Below are positions 8,545-17,865 of a stretch of 64,000 nt of DNA, piece by piece (the first letter of the stretch is position 1; every line of letters begins with the position of its first letter). The notes under the pieces were generated by a model that worked only from the letters and a program-made list of their open reading frames with translations, was not told the origin of the DNA and made no database searches. The translations under genes were made by a program, and so were the position numbers. The DNA is taken from positions 20,844 through 84,843 of the forward strand of contig JAEUKE010000131.1 of assembly GCA_016794345.1 (NCBI GenBank), given 5' to 3'. The stretch comes from Myxococcales bacterium. Its GTDB lineage: Bacteria > Myxococcota_A > Polyangia > Polyangiales > Polyangiaceae.

Positions 8545-11184
8545 GTGGCGCTCACGCGCGCGTTCCCGGTGCTCTCCGTGCTCACGGCGCTCGTCTCCTC
8601 GTGTGCCGAGCTGCCTGACATCGAGCGTTCGGTCTGCGGCAACTCGATCGTCGAGCCCGAGAACGGGGAGGCCTGTGACACCTTCGCGGTCGGGACGGGC
8701 AGCCGCGGGCTGCCGACCTCCTGCGGCGAGGCGGGCTCCGAGTCGGCCTGTGTGTTCGTACACGACGACACACACGACTGCCCCGTCGGGCTCGGTGCGG
8801 GTCGCGACGGGGTCTGCCGGCGCCCGCTGGGGAGCTTCGACGCCGAGATCGCGCGCTTGGGACCGTCGGGGGAGATGCTCCGGGTCGCGGACTTCGACGG
8901 CGACAACGCAGATGACATATTTGTCATGAATCCGCTCGCGGCAGAGGCGCGTGTCCTCCTGCTGTCTCCCGGCGCCGTCGTGCGGGACACCCTGCTCGTC
9001 TCGACGACGGCGACGACCTTCCCGCCCGCGCTCGCGGAGGTCGGGGGCCCAGCCGGGCTGAGCGCCGCGAGGGATCTCCTGGTGCCGAACCCCAAGGGCC
9101 TGGGGGTCTACCTCGGGTCGGCGCAGGGCTTCCAGCCCAAGGCTTACGCGTCCGTGTCGTTGCCGGTGGGGGCGAGGGTCCAGCCGGTCCCCGCCCTCGC
9201 GAGGTACGACGAATACGGCAACGTCATCGGCGTCTTGTTCACCGATCTCGTGGCCACGCTGGTGGACGACGGCCCATCGACGGTGGTGCTCCAGCTGCTC
9301 GACCCTGACGAGACGCCGCTCGCGCGGCTCCCCGGCTTTTCTGTCGAAGACATCACCGGCATCGCCCGGATCGACATCCAGCCCGCGAGCTTCTTCGCGA
9401 GCTACGACGACGTCGTCGTCGGCGCTCGCCTCCCGGGTGCGGACGCCGTCGTGTTCGTCAAACCCCAGGCGAAGGACGCACTGAGGAAGGTCACGCCGAA
9501 GGTGCTGGGGCCTCCCGACCTGCCTTACGCCGCGGACATCGTGTCGGGGCCGTTTGCGTGGCGCGTCGGAACCACGCCGCGCGTGGCGGTCGTGGTCGAC
9601 GACGCGGCCCGCGGTCCCGATGCGCGCCGGCTCGTCGTCTATGACAACGATCTCGCTGTCGAGCCCAAGTCCTACCCGCTCGTCGGGCCCAACGATGACG
9701 GCGAGGTGATCGCGATGGCGAGCGGGTTTTTCCTGGGGTTGATCGAGTTTTTCATCCTCGTCACCCCGAGCGGGGTCGACCTGGGCAACCTCGAGTGCGA
9801 CATCGTGAGCGGTGCCTGCGAGGTCGTGCGGTCGAGGCTCATCGAGCTTCCGAACCTGGGCACCGCGGTGAAGGGCGGGTGGACTTCCGCCATCATCGAC
9901 CCGGATGTCGTGCAGCTGGTCGCGGCGTCGGCGACCGGTGTCGATCATTTCCGTCTCGACGAGAGTGGCGGCGTCGCGGCGACCCACATCCCGACGGACG
10001 CGCCTGTGAAGGCGATCACGCGCGGCGACTACGACGGAGACGGCGCGCGCGACACCGTGGCGGTCCTGGGTGCTTCGGACGATTGCACCGAGGCCGACGA
10101 GCTCCTCGTCATCTACGGGGAGCCATCGGGCCTCCCAGGACAGATCGACGTTCTGGGAGAGCTCCCCGGCGTGAGACTGGCCGCCACGGGGCCTCTCCTC
10201 ACCGAGGTCTTCGACGGGGTGGATGACGTCCTGCTCACGACCTATTGCGACGACAGCGAGCGCCTCGCATTGTTCGAAGGGGCGACCTCCCGCGACCTCC
10301 TCTCGTATCTGCCGCTGCCGGGCGAGGGGGCGAACGGTGACTCGGTCTCCCTCACGGCTGGGCGATTCGGGACCAACCCGTGGGACGACGTCGCCGTGCT
10401 CTCGGCGGTCTCGCAGGAGGAGCTGGGCTTGACGGTCCTCCGCAACGCAGGTGGCGCTGAGCTGGACCAGATCGGACCGAGCGCGACGCTCCCGATGGCG
10501 GACCCCAGCGACCTGTTCCTCGCGGTGTTCTCGGCTCGCCTCGCCGCCGGTGACGCGGACGGGGACGGCATCGAGGAGGTGGCCGTCTGCGCCCCGACGG
10601 TCGCCGAGGTCCTCGACCCCGAGAACGGCTCCACCTTCGAGGCGGAGCTCCACATCACGCCGAGATGCCTCGTGTACTCGGTCGGCGCGGATGGGCTGAC
10701 GCTCCGGGCCGACGTCACCTCGAGCACGACGATGACGACCGGGTTCTTGGGGATCTTCGCGGCACAGCTCAGCGCGAGCTGGGTCGACATCGACGACGAC
10801 GACAAGCTCGACCTGCTCTCGATCTACCGGCTGGCGGACGGCACCTCGACGGTCGTTGCGTTCCGGGGCGACGGCGCGGGCGCCCTCACGGAGACGCCGA
10901 TCGTGCTCCCCGAAGGTCAGGCCTTCTCGGCGGCGGTGGACGGCAACGGCGGCGTCCCCGACACGACGCTCCTGGTCGCGTCGAAAGAGGCCGTCTTCGC
11001 CTGCACGCCGAGCGCCGACGGCGCGGTCGTCGACTGCTCCACCGAGGTCGTCCCTGCCGTCGAGATCGGAGACGAGGTGCTCGCGGTGGAGCTCGCCGAG
11101 CTGACCGGTGACGGAGTCGCGGACCTCGTGGTGTCGACGCAGTCGGGCACCGTCGTCTACCCGCAGCGAACCTGGGAGCCATGA
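8545..11184 (+). CDS. FG-GAP/VCBS-repeat lipoprotein
   Basis: 879-residue exported protein starting at GTG 8545. The signal ends LVSSC (lipobox, Cys near 20). A short Cys-rich segment (CGNSIVEPENGEACD) resembles the myxobacterial DUF4215-type disulfide repeat. The rest is a series of FG-GAP-like blades marked by calcium-binding loops such as VADFDGDNADD, GDYDGDGARD, GDADGDGIEE and LTGDGVAD, as in integrin-like beta-propellers. This predicts a surface or periplasmic beta-propeller binding calcium; ligand unknown. Its stop overlaps the start of the next gene (ATGA), so the two are translationally coupled. Confidence 0.87.
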   Translation: MALTRAFPVLSVLTALVSSCAELPDIERSVCGNSIVEPENGEACDTFAVGTGSRGLPTSCGEAGSESACVFVHDDTHDCPVGLGAGRDGVCRRPLGSFDAEIARLGPSGEMLRVADFDGDNADDIFVMNPLAAEARVLLLSPGAVVRDTLLVSTTATTFPPALAEVGGPAGLSAARDLLVPNPKGLGVYLGSAQGFQPKAYASVSLPVGARVQPVPALARYDEYGNVIGVLFTDLVATLVDDGPSTVVLQLLDPDETPLARLPGFSVEDITGIARIDIQPASFFASYDDVVVGARLPGADAVVFVKPQAKDALRKVTPKVLGPPDLPYAADIVSGPFAWRVGTTPRVAVVVDDAARGPDARRLVVYDNDLAVEPKSYPLVGPNDDGEVIAMASGFFLGLIEFFILVTPSGVDLGNLECDIVSGACEVVRSRLIELPNLGTAVKGGWTSAIIDPDVVQLVAASATGVDHFRLDESGGVAATHIPTDAPVKAITRGDYDGDGARDTVAVLGASDDCTEADELLVIYGEPSGLPGQIDVLGELPGVRLAATGPLLTEVFDGVDDVLLTTYCDDSERLALFEGATSRDLLSYLPLPGEGANGDSVSLTAGRFGTNPWDDVAVLSAVSQEELGLTVLRNAGGAELDQIGPSATLPMADPSDLFLAVFSARLAAGDADGDGIEEVAVCAPTVAEVLDPENGSTFEAELHITPRCLVYSVGADGLTLRADVTSSTTMTTGFLGIFAAQLSASWVDIDDDDKLDLLSIYRLADGTSTVVAFRGDGAGALTETPIVLPEGQAFSAAVDGNGGVPDTTLLVASKEAVFACTPSADGAVVDCSTEVVPAVEIGDEVLAVELAELTGDGVADLVVSTQSGTVVYPQRTWEP

Positions 11185-12422
11185 GGGCCGGGCGCCTGAC
11201 CGCGGGCTTCGCGCTCCTCGTCGCGCTCGCGCTGCCGACCGCTGCGCTGGCGCAGCCGGGCGACGCGCTCCAGAAGGCGCGCTCGCTCTTCGATGCGGGT
11301 GGCCGCGCGTACGACGCGGGTCAATACGATGTCGCGCTGCAGGCGTTCGAGCAGGCGTACGCGCTCGCACCGAAGGACGGCCTCCTCTTCTCCATGGCGC
11401 AGGCACATCGGCGGCTCTTCGTGGAGACGGGCACCGCGTCGCACCGGGACGAGGCGATCCGGCTCTATCGCGCGTACCTCGACAAGGTCCCGTCCGGAAA
11501 GCGTCGCGCGGACGCCAACCAGGCCCTGGGCGAGCTCGTGCCGGCCGGCGGGACAGCCCCCGGCGCGGCGGGCGCTCCAGGGGCGGCTGTGTCGCCCGAA
11601 AAGAAGACACGCATCTACGTGTCGTCTGCTACGCCAGGCCTCACGGTCACGATCGACGGCAAGCCGGCGCCTGGGGCGTCGAGGACGTTCGAGGTCTCGC
11701 CGGGGAAACACACGGTCCTCCTCGGCGCACCAGGTTTCGCGTCGCGCCAGCTGGACGTGGAGGCCGTGGCGAACGAGCTGGTCCCCGTGGCGGCGGATCT
11801 GGAGGAGCTACCCGGCCGGGTCGCGGTGAGCACGACCTCGGGCGCGGCCATCAGCGTCGACGGGCGGCTCGTGGGGGTGGCGCCGCTCGTCACGCCGCTC
11901 GACCTCTCCGGCGGACGGCATTTCGTCTCTGCCGAGCTGTCCGGGCACGTCACCCGCGCCCAGACCATCGAGGTGACGCGCGGCAAACGAGCCGATCTCG
12001 ATCTCGCGCTCGACTCCACGGTCCAGCGCGACGTCTCGTTTGCGCTGTTCGGTCTCGCGGGCGCGTTTGCCGCCACATCGGGTGTGCTCGCGGGCGTGGC
12101 GCTGTTCCGAGAGGGGCAAGCGGAGGACGTGCTCGAGCGCGCGGGGACCCGGAACATCACGCTCGCCGACGTCCAGGAGTACGAAGACGCGCGTGCTGAA
12201 CGTGACAAGCTCGTCATTGGGGCCGCGGCGACCGGCGGCGCAGCCGGGGCTGCTCTGGTCGTCGGCCTGGGCTTGTTCCTGGGCGATCAGCCGGAGCGCG
12301 CCGTCCCTCCGGCCCGGTCCGACGAGCGCCCGAGGGTCGAGCCCACGCCCGGTGGGCTGGACGAGCTCTCGTTTGTCCCCACGTTCGAGCCCTTCGGGAT
12401 CGCGGCGACGCTCTCGTTCTGA
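11181..12422 (+). CDS. TPR and PEGA-domain exported protein
   Basis: 413 residues with a signal peptide (about 1-24, ending ALAQPG). Residues about 25-110 carry two TPR-like helices (LFDAGGRAYDAGQYDVALQA pattern and a partner), typical of protein-protein interaction. Two PEGA-like beta domains follow (about 145-200 and 210-265: PGLTVTIDGKP, GAAISVDGRLVG), then a hydrophobic segment (about 285-305) and another (350-370) that could span the membrane. This TPR-PEGA layout is widespread in Myxococcota with no assigned role. It starts inside the stop codon of the upstream FG-GAP gene, implying a shared job at the envelope. Confidence 0.85.
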   Translation: MRAGRLTAGFALLVALALPTAALAQPGDALQKARSLFDAGGRAYDAGQYDVALQAFEQAYALAPKDGLLFSMAQAHRRLFVETGTASHRDEAIRLYRAYLDKVPSGKRRADANQALGELVPAGGTAPGAAGAPGAAVSPEKKTRIYVSSATPGLTVTIDGKPAPGASRTFEVSPGKHTVLLGAPGFASRQLDVEAVANELVPVAADLEELPGRVAVSTTSGAAISVDGRLVGVAPLVTPLDLSGGRHFVSAELSGHVTRAQTIEVTRGKRADLDLALDSTVQRDVSFALFGLAGAFAATSGVLAGVALFREGQAEDVLERAGTRNITLADVQEYEDARAERDKLVIGAAATGGAAGAALVVGLGLFLGDQPERAVPPARSDERPRVEPTPGGLDELSFVPTFEPFGIAATLSF

Positions 12423-12465
12423 GCCGCTCGACGCGGTCGAGGACCTCGTGCTCTCTTTCCCAGCC

Positions 12466-13140
12466 ATGAGCACGACGCCGATCACCTTCACGACGACCTC
12501 GGGCAAGAGCGCGACGGCGGAGCTCGCGCGGCCACCGGCCGGCGGCGCCTCGGCCGCCGTCATCGTGATCCACGAGTGGTATGGGCTGAACGACGACATG
12601 CGACGAATCTGCGGGCGCTTCGCCGCGGAGGGCTTCGCCGCCCTGGCGATCGATCTCTATGGCGGGCGGTCGACGGCCGACGACGCGGAGGCGATGCAGC
12701 TCGTGAACGAGCTCAGGACCGCGGACGCGATCGAGATCGTGCGCGCGGCCGCCGAGCACCTCCGCTCGATCGGCGCTCGCAAGATCGGCGTGACCGGCTT
12801 CTGCCTGGGCGGCGCGATGGCCCTCGCCGCGGCGTGCAACGTGGAGGGGCTCTCGGCCGTGGTGCCCTTTTACGGGACGCCCAAGGAGGAGTTCCTCGAT
12901 CTCTCGCGCGCGAAGGCCCCCATCCTGGGGCACTACGGACGGAACGACCCCATCATCCCGATCGCGCGCGTCGAGGCGATCGAGGCGCGCGGTCGAGACG
13001 CGGGCGCGACCATCACCCTCGAGCGATACGACGCGGGCCACGCGTTCATGCGCGAGGGCTCGAGCGCGTACGTGGAGGAAGCGGCGAAGCTCGCCTGGGC
13101 GAGGACCGTCGCGTTTTTCCGCGAGCAGCTGAGCGCGTAG
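12466..13140 (+). CDS. Dienelactone hydrolase family protein
   Basis: 224-residue alpha/beta-hydrolase of the DLH family, cytoplasmic. It has the characteristic Cys nucleophile in GFCLGGAM (near residue 110), the Asp in GRNDPIIP and the His in DAGHAFMR near the C terminus, as well as the early HEWYGLN segment with the Glu that hydrogen-bonds the Cys. Known members open dienelactone rings in chlorocatechol breakdown, but stand-alone copies like this one have unclear substrates. ATG 12466 is taken because the family begins there; the longer open frame upstream lies inside the PEGA gene. It converges with the thioredoxin gene 3 nt away. Confidence 0.9.
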   Translation: MSTTPITFTTTSGKSATAELARPPAGGASAAVIVIHEWYGLNDDMRRICGRFAAEGFAALAIDLYGGRSTADDAEAMQLVNELRTADAIEIVRAAAEHLRSIGARKIGVTGFCLGGAMALAAACNVEGLSAVVPFYGTPKEEFLDLSRAKAPILGHYGRNDPIIPIARVEAIEARGRDAGATITLERYDAGHAFMREGSSAYVEEAAKLAWARTVAFFREQLSA

Positions 13141-13143
13141 CGC

Positions 13144-13569
13144 TTACGAGGCGTCTCCCTCCTTTGCGCCCTCGTCGCCCTGCTTCGCCTCCGCCTCGGC
13201 GATCTTCTTTCGCACGTCGTCCATGTCGAGCGAGGTGACCTTCTCGGCGATCTCGTCGAGGGCCTTCGCGGGGAGCATGCCGGGCTGCGCGAACAGGAGC
13301 ACGCCGTCGCGGAAGACCATGAGCGTGGGGATCGCCTGGATGTCGAGCGCGCGGGCGATGCCCTGCTCGTCCTGCGTGTTGACCTTGGCGAACACGATGC
13401 CTTCGTGTCGGTTCGACGCGGCCTCGAAGACCGGCCCGAACACACGACAGGGCTGGCACCACGGTGCCCAAAAATCGACGAAGACCGTCTTGCCTTGCGC
13501 GGAGATGGTCTCTTCGAAGTTCGACTCGTTCAGCTCGATGGTTGCCACGCCTCGGGGCGTAGCACGCAT
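13144..13569 (-). CDS. Thioredoxin
   Basis: 141-residue thioredoxin: TIELNESNFEE, active-site WAPWCQPCR (about residues 37-45, with Gln in place of the usual Gly), cis-Pro in AIPTLMVF, then a charged C-terminal extension of about 35 residues (MDDVRKKIAEAEAKQ). Reduces protein disulfides in the cytoplasm. Start ATG 13569 follows a TAGGA sequence; a GTG eight codons later (giving MATIEL) is equally good by family alignment. Four nucleotides separate it from the upstream S-formylglutathione hydrolase gene, so the two are likely one operon linking thiol chemistry and formaldehyde detoxification. Confidence 0.9.
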   Translation of the reverse strand: MRATPRGVATIELNESNFEETISAQGKTVFVDFWAPWCQPCRVFGPVFEAASNRHEGIVFAKVNTQDEQGIARALDIQAIPTLMVFRDGVLLFAQPGMLPAKALDEIAEKVTSLDMDDVRKKIAEAEAKQGDEGAKEGDAS

Positions 13570-13573
13570 TTTC

Positions 13574-14425
13574 CTAACCCGCGAGCGCGCGGGCGTGGTG
13601 GCGCAGGTGGTCCTCCACGAACGAGGCGATGAAGAAGTAGCTGTGGTCGTAGCCCTCGCGGATCCGCAAATCGAGCGGCTGGCCCGCGGCTTCGCAGGCC
13701 TCGCGAAGCAGCTCCGGCAAGAGCTCCCTCTCGAGGAACTTGTCTGCGGTGCCTTGATCGACGAGGAGTGTGCCGGGGAACCTTCGCCCCGCGCGCAGCA
13801 GCTCGACCGTGTCGTGGGCGGCCCAGCGCGCCTTGTCCGGGCCGAGGTAGCGGGAGAAGGCCTTCTCGCCCCAGGGCACCTGGCTCGGCGCGACGATGGG
13901 CGCAAAGGCCGAGACGCTCGCGTATTCGTCGGGGAGCTCGAGCGCGATCGAGAGCGCGCCGTGCCCGCCCATGCTGTGGCCGAAGATCCCACGTTTGCCG
14001 GGCTTGATCGGGAAGGTCCGCTCCACGAGCGTGCGGAGCTCCCGTGTGACGTAGGTTCGCATCCGGTACGTCGCGGCCCACGGCTGCTCCGTGGCGTCGA
14101 CGTAGAAGCCAGCGCCCAGCCCGAAGTCCCAGCTCTCGTCGTCGCCTGGGTAGCGAGCCGCGCGCGGGCTCGTGTCGAGCGTCACGACCGCGAGGCCCAG
14201 CTCGGCGGCGACCCGCTGCGCCCCGGCCTTGATGACGAACGTCTCCTCCGTGCAGGTGAGGCCCGCGAGGAAATACACGACGGGCACGGGCTCCTCCTTC
14301 ACGCCCGGCGGGGGCATGAAGACGGCGAAGCGCATCGGCCCACCGCAGACAGCGCTGTCATGCTCGTAGAATCCTTGGGTTCCGCCGAACATCCGGTGCT
14401 CGGCTCGAGTCTGCATGCGGGACAC
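13574..14425 (-). CDS. fghA: S-formylglutathione hydrolase (esterase D family)
   Basis: 283-residue serine hydrolase that splits S-formylglutathione to formate and glutathione, the last step of glutathione-dependent formaldehyde removal. Catalytic Ser sits in FGHSMGGHGA, the Asp in DQGTADKF and the His in YDHSYFF, all in the family's order; FLAGLTCTEETF near residue 55 is the oxyanion-hole region. The start is GTG 14425, placed after a GGGAG ribosome-binding site with 5-nt spacing; ATG 14416 is possible. The partner formaldehyde dehydrogenase is not in this window. Confidence 0.93.
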   Translation of the reverse strand: MSRMQTRAEHRMFGGTQGFYEHDSAVCGGPMRFAVFMPPPGVKEEPVPVVYFLAGLTCTEETFVIKAGAQRVAAELGLAVVTLDTSPRAARYPGDDESWDFGLGAGFYVDATEQPWAATYRMRTYVTRELRTLVERTFPIKPGKRGIFGHSMGGHGALSIALELPDEYASVSAFAPIVAPSQVPWGEKAFSRYLGPDKARWAAHDTVELLRAGRRFPGTLLVDQGTADKFLERELLPELLREACEAAGQPLDLRIREGYDHSYFFIASFVEDHLRHHARALAG

Positions 14426-14436
14426 GGGTTCTCCCT

Positions 14437-15876
14437 TCAGTTCACCGGTACGAGCTGCGTGCCGTCTTTCCCGCAGAAGCTAGCCTCCGCGGGGAACCGG
14501 TCGCCACAATTGGGACAGATTTTCTCGAGCGGCTTCTTCCGCTTGGCTCCGGCGGGCTTCGGGGCGGCCGGCGCCGGCGCGGGGGCGGGGACGCTCGGCA
14601 CCACGGGCTGGCTCGCGGCGGCGACCAGCGCCGTCCCGTCCTCTTCGCAGAAACCTGCTCCCGCCGGGTAGTCGCGTCCGCACTGGGGACACTGGAGGGC
14701 CCGAGGCTGCCCGCCTTCGAACAGCGCCACGTTGGGCGGCGGCACGAGCGACTCTCCTTCGGCCTCTTCGTTCCGCTTGAGCCTGCCCCGTCTCCAGAGC
14801 GCGAGCCCGACGAGGGCGAGCGCGCCGGCGACGCCGCCGACGATCGCGAGGAAGGTCCGCTTTCGCGCCGCCGCCGTGTCTTCGGCCTGGCTCGCGGCGC
14901 CGCCAACGCCGGCTGCGATCTCGGCGACCGCGGGCCGCTCGTCTTCGCCCGACTCGTTGAGCCCGCGCAGCTTGAGCAGCTCGTCGTATCGCTCGGCCGG
15001 GGCGATCTCGACCTCGACGTCGACCGCCTTGCCGCCGAGCGAGACCGACAGCTTGTGGACGCCGGCGGCCGCGTCCGGCGCGGCGGTCACCTTGGCGCCG
15101 TCCACCGAGAGCCCGCCACCCGAGCCGCCCTTTCGAGAGATCTCGGGGAGCACGGCGAGGCGACATCGGTCCTTGTCGGTGACGGCCACGGCCAAGGTGA
15201 ACGACTCGCCCGGTCGGAGGAGCTTCTTCGCGGGACGAACCTCGATCCGGGCCGGCGGTCCGGGCTTGTCGCAGGGCCCTGCCGCTGGCTCTGCCGTCGG
15301 CGCGGGAGGCGGCGGAGGGGGCGGAGGAGCGGACGCAGAGGGGGTCGGGGTGGCAGCCGGCGGGGCCTCGCCGGCGCGCTGGACCAGCTTGTAGGACCGA
15401 GATCGCGAGACGCTCGCCTTGCACGTCGTGTCCTGGATGGCGAACTCGAACACGCCGGTCTCCTGGAAGACGATGCTGTCATCCGTCGCGGAGAACGTGT
15501 TCGAGACGCTCGCCCGACGAGGATCGCCGGCGGGGCTCGCGCACTTGTTCGACCAACCTCGGGCGCCCGAGGAGTGGGCGGTTCGCTTCAGGCCGGGGAG
15601 CTGCTCCCAGCACTGGGCGGTCGAGAAGCTCCGCCCGGCGCCCGAGAAGGCGAGGTCCCCGCCCTGCTGGGAGACCGTGACGGTGCCGCCGGGCGCCCCG
15701 CCGCTCGACGTGGGCTTCGGGCCGCAGGCCTCCCCCCACTCGCTCGTCGTCCAGGTCTCCTTCAGCGCCGACGCGCTCCAGGTCCCGGCCAGGGTGGGTT
15801 TGTCCTGCGCCGCCGCAGAAACCGCGACCGAGACGACGCAGGCAGCCACCGCAGTTCCGAGAGAAGGCCGCCTCAT
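14437..15876 (-). CDS. Exported single-pass membrane protein with two C-terminal zinc ribbons
   Basis: 479 residues. A signal peptide (about 1-24, ending SAAAQD) precedes a Cys-containing domain of about 150 residues, a Pro/Ala linker, an Ig-like segment (about 215-300: ARIEVRPAKKLLRPGESFTL), then a membrane helix (about 335-357) and a C-terminal part holding two zinc ribbons, CPQCGRDYPAGAGFCEEDG and CPNCGDRFPAEASFCGKDG. The ribbons would be cytoplasmic and the N-terminal domains periplasmic, so the protein may connect an envelope sensor to an inside partner. No function is known. It is divergent from another zinc-ribbon membrane protein at 16011, which suggests a shared process. Confidence 0.82.
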   Translation of the reverse strand: MRRPSLGTAVAACVVSVAVSAAAQDKPTLAGTWSASALKETWTTSEWGEACGPKPTSSGGAPGGTVTVSQQGGDLAFSGAGRSFSTAQCWEQLPGLKRTAHSSGARGWSNKCASPAGDPRRASVSNTFSATDDSIVFQETGVFEFAIQDTTCKASVSRSRSYKLVQRAGEAPPAATPTPSASAPPPPPPPPAPTAEPAAGPCDKPGPPARIEVRPAKKLLRPGESFTLAVAVTDKDRCRLAVLPEISRKGGSGGGLSVDGAKVTAAPDAAAGVHKLSVSLGGKAVDVEVEIAPAERYDELLKLRGLNESGEDERPAVAEIAAGVGGAASQAEDTAAARKRTFLAIVGGVAGALALVGLALWRRGRLKRNEEAEGESLVPPPNVALFEGGQPRALQCPQCGRDYPAGAGFCEEDGTALVAAASQPVVPSVPAPAPAPAAPKPAGAKRKKPLEKICPNCGDRFPAEASFCGKDGTQLVPVN

Positions 15877-15935
15877 TCGAAAGCTCCAACAGGCTAGCAG
15901 AACCCACATGGACGTAGGGTGGGGCAGACCCCAAC

Positions 15936-15965
15936 TTGCACCGTCCCGACTTGGGCCCGTATGAT
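15936..15965 (+). promoter_or_regulatory. Candidate sigma-70-type promoter for the GltJ-like gene
   Basis: TATGAT at 15960-15965 (5 of 6 to the -10 consensus) with TTGCAC at 15936-15941 (3 of 6 to the -35), spacer 18 nt. It lies about 45 nt before the ATG at 16011, in the gap between divergent genes. Only the -10 match is convincing. Confidence 0.35.
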
Positions 15966-16010
15966 CGAGAACCCTGATCCCTCGTGGCGTGCCGGTGGAG
16001 GGCCGTCGGA

Positions 16011-17654
16011 ATGAAGATATCGTGTCAGTCCTGCGCGGCGAAATACACCATTGCTGACGAGAAAGTCGTCGGCAAGGTCATCAAGCTCAAGTGCAAGAAG
16101 TGCTCGAGCACCATCGTCGTGAACGGCAACGACCCCGCGGTCGTCGCGCAGCTCCAAGCAGGTGACGGCGCGGACGACGCGGCGACGCAGCTCATGGGCC
16201 AGCAGCACGCGGCGTACGGTGCGGAGCCGTCCAACCCGGACGAGTGGACCGTGAGCGTGACGGATGACGATCAGCGCACGATGACGACGGCGCAGATCCT
16301 CACCGAATACGCGAAGGGCGCCCTCACCCACGACACCTACGTCTGGAAAGAAGGCATGGGGGACTGGGCACCCCTGCTCGAGGTGCCGGAGCTCGCCCAG
16401 CTCCTCCAGCAAGCGAGCCAGGAGGCGACCGCCGTCGCTCCTGCGCCCGCTGGGTTCGGTACGAACGGCAACGGGCATCACGCGCCCATGGCCGCCGCGC
16501 CGATGGCGGCCGCGCCCATGGCCGCGGCCGCGGCTCCGTCCCCTGTAGCCGCGACGCCTTCTCCTGGCGCGACGACCGCGGCGCGACGCGCGGGCGGACG
16601 TGGCGGTGGCGTCGATCTGTTCGGCGGCGGGGGGCTCCAGCACGAGCCGAGCGCGAAGGCCCTGCCCGCGGCGCCCAACCCTGCGGACAAACACATCGGC
16701 GAGCGCAACGAGACGAGCGTCCTCTTCTCGCTGAAAGATCTCGCCGCCGCGGAGGCCTCCGCGGCGAAGCCGGTCGCGAAGGCTTCGGATCCATTCGCCG
16801 CGGCGAAAAATGACCGCGTCGACGACATCCTCAGCCTGGGCGGCGTCGGTGCTGCGCCGATGCTCGCGCCGCCGCCTCTCATGGCGCCGGTGATCGAGGC
16901 CCCGCCACCGCCTCCTCCTCCCAGCGTCGCTCCGGCGGCGATGAGCCCCATGGTGGCCGCGGCGCAGTTCGCGCCGCCTCAGAAGTCGAGCCCCCTCCCG
17001 TTCATCATCGGCGGCGTCGGCGTCTTGGCTCTCATCGGCGGCGTCATCTTCTTCGTCGCGGGCGGCAGCGGCGACGACAAGTCGAAGGACACGACGAACA
17101 AGGAGACCGCCTCCGACACGAAGCCGGCCGAGACGAGCAAGCCGGCGGAGACGACGATGGCGGCTGCGGACACGGCGAAGCCCGCCGACACGCAGACGCC
17201 CACGGAGGAGCCGACGGCGACGACGACTGCGTCGGCCGACGCGCCGCCGTCGGATCCGAAGACCGCGCCGACGGGCCAGGTCGCCAACAACGATCCCAAG
17301 AAGACCGATCCGAAGGACCCCAAGAAGGACGAGCCGAAGAAAGACGAGCCGAAGAAGGACGACCCGCCGGCTGCGGGCGGCGGGGACGCCCCGTTCGATC
17401 GCGGCGCAGCGTCGGCCGCGCTCAGCGCCGCCGCAGGCTCCGCCAAGGGCTGCAAGAAGGCGGACGGCCCCACCGGCAGCACGAAGGTGCAGGTCACCTT
17501 CGCGCCGAGCGGGAAGGCGACGCAGGCCACGGTCGGCCCGCCGTTCGCCGGCACGTCAGTCGGAAGCTGCATCGCGTCCGCCTTCAAGTCGGCCAAGGTG
17601 CCGCCGTTCTCCGGCGCGCCCATGACCGTCTCGAAGACGGTCAACATCAAGTAG
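16011..17654 (+). CDS. MJ0042 zinc-ribbon, GYF-domain membrane protein resembling GltJ/AgmX
   Basis: 547 residues. N-terminal MJ0042-type zinc ribbon (MKISCQSCAAKYTIADEKV...CKKCSS, residues 1-35), a GYF-2 domain (about 78-125: EWTVSVTDDDQRTMTTAQIL), an Ala/Pro linker, a membrane helix (about 330-350, FIIGGVGVLALIGGVIFFVAGG region), a Lys/Asp/Pro-rich stretch, and a TonB-like C-terminal domain (about 465-547) with two Cys. In Myxococcus xanthus the same order occurs in the gliding-motility protein GltJ (AgmX), whose cytoplasmic ribbon and GYF domains control motor polarity. This copy has one C-terminal domain only and sits outside any gliding cluster, so it is more likely a paralogue. Start ATG 16011 begins right at the ribbon. 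Confidence 0.85.
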   Translation: MKISCQSCAAKYTIADEKVVGKVIKLKCKKCSSTIVVNGNDPAVVAQLQAGDGADDAATQLMGQQHAAYGAEPSNPDEWTVSVTDDDQRTMTTAQILTEYAKGALTHDTYVWKEGMGDWAPLLEVPELAQLLQQASQEATAVAPAPAGFGTNGNGHHAPMAAAPMAAAPMAAAAAPSPVAATPSPGATTAARRAGGRGGGVDLFGGGGLQHEPSAKALPAAPNPADKHIGERNETSVLFSLKDLAAAEASAAKPVAKASDPFAAAKNDRVDDILSLGGVGAAPMLAPPPLMAPVIEAPPPPPPPSVAPAAMSPMVAAAQFAPPQKSSPLPFIIGGVGVLALIGGVIFFVAGGSGDDKSKDTTNKETASDTKPAETSKPAETTMAAADTAKPADTQTPTEEPTATTTASADAPPSDPKTAPTGQVANNDPKKTDPKDPKKDEPKKDEPKKDDPPAAGGGDAPFDRGAASAALSAAAGSAKGCKKADGPTGSTKVQVTFAPSGKATQATVGPPFAGTSVGSCIASAFKSAKVPPFSGAPMTVSKTVNIK

Positions 17655-17865
17655 GGCCTCGGCCCGGAGCAGGCGTCAGCGCCAGAGTCGAGCGAGGCGA
17701 TCCCACAAGGATCCGCCTCGCTCCTTCATTTCGCTCATGCCTTCGTCTCTCCGCGCGCTCTTCTGCTGCGCGCTCGGCGTCCGTCTTGTCACAGCTGCCG
17801 CAGCCGCAGGTCATCAACAGCGCCAGGCCGAGCGCAGCCTCACGCCGGCCGAGCGCGGCGCTCAC
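17647..17865 (-). CDS. Small charged lipoprotein coupled to murB
   Basis: 72-residue frame starting at GTG 17865, which overlaps the murB stop codon (GTGA) and follows a GAGGGG sequence. The N terminus (AALGRREAALGLALLMTCGCGSC) looks like a lipoprotein signal; the next 25 residues are mostly Asp, Glu, Arg and Lys (DKTDAERAAEERAERRRHERNE), likely helical. It repeats the GTGA coupling seen between the two upstream genes, which is the main support. The 3' end overlaps the convergent GltJ-like gene by 8 nt. Confidence 0.5.
   Translation of the reverse strand: MSAALGRREAALGLALLMTCGCGSCDKTDAERAAEERAERRRHERNEGARRILVGSPRSTLALTPAPGRGPT

Noticed and set aside
8530..11610. 1026-residue minus-strand frame
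   Set aside because: Mirror of the FG-GAP lipoprotein, whose signal peptide and calcium loops fix the true strand.
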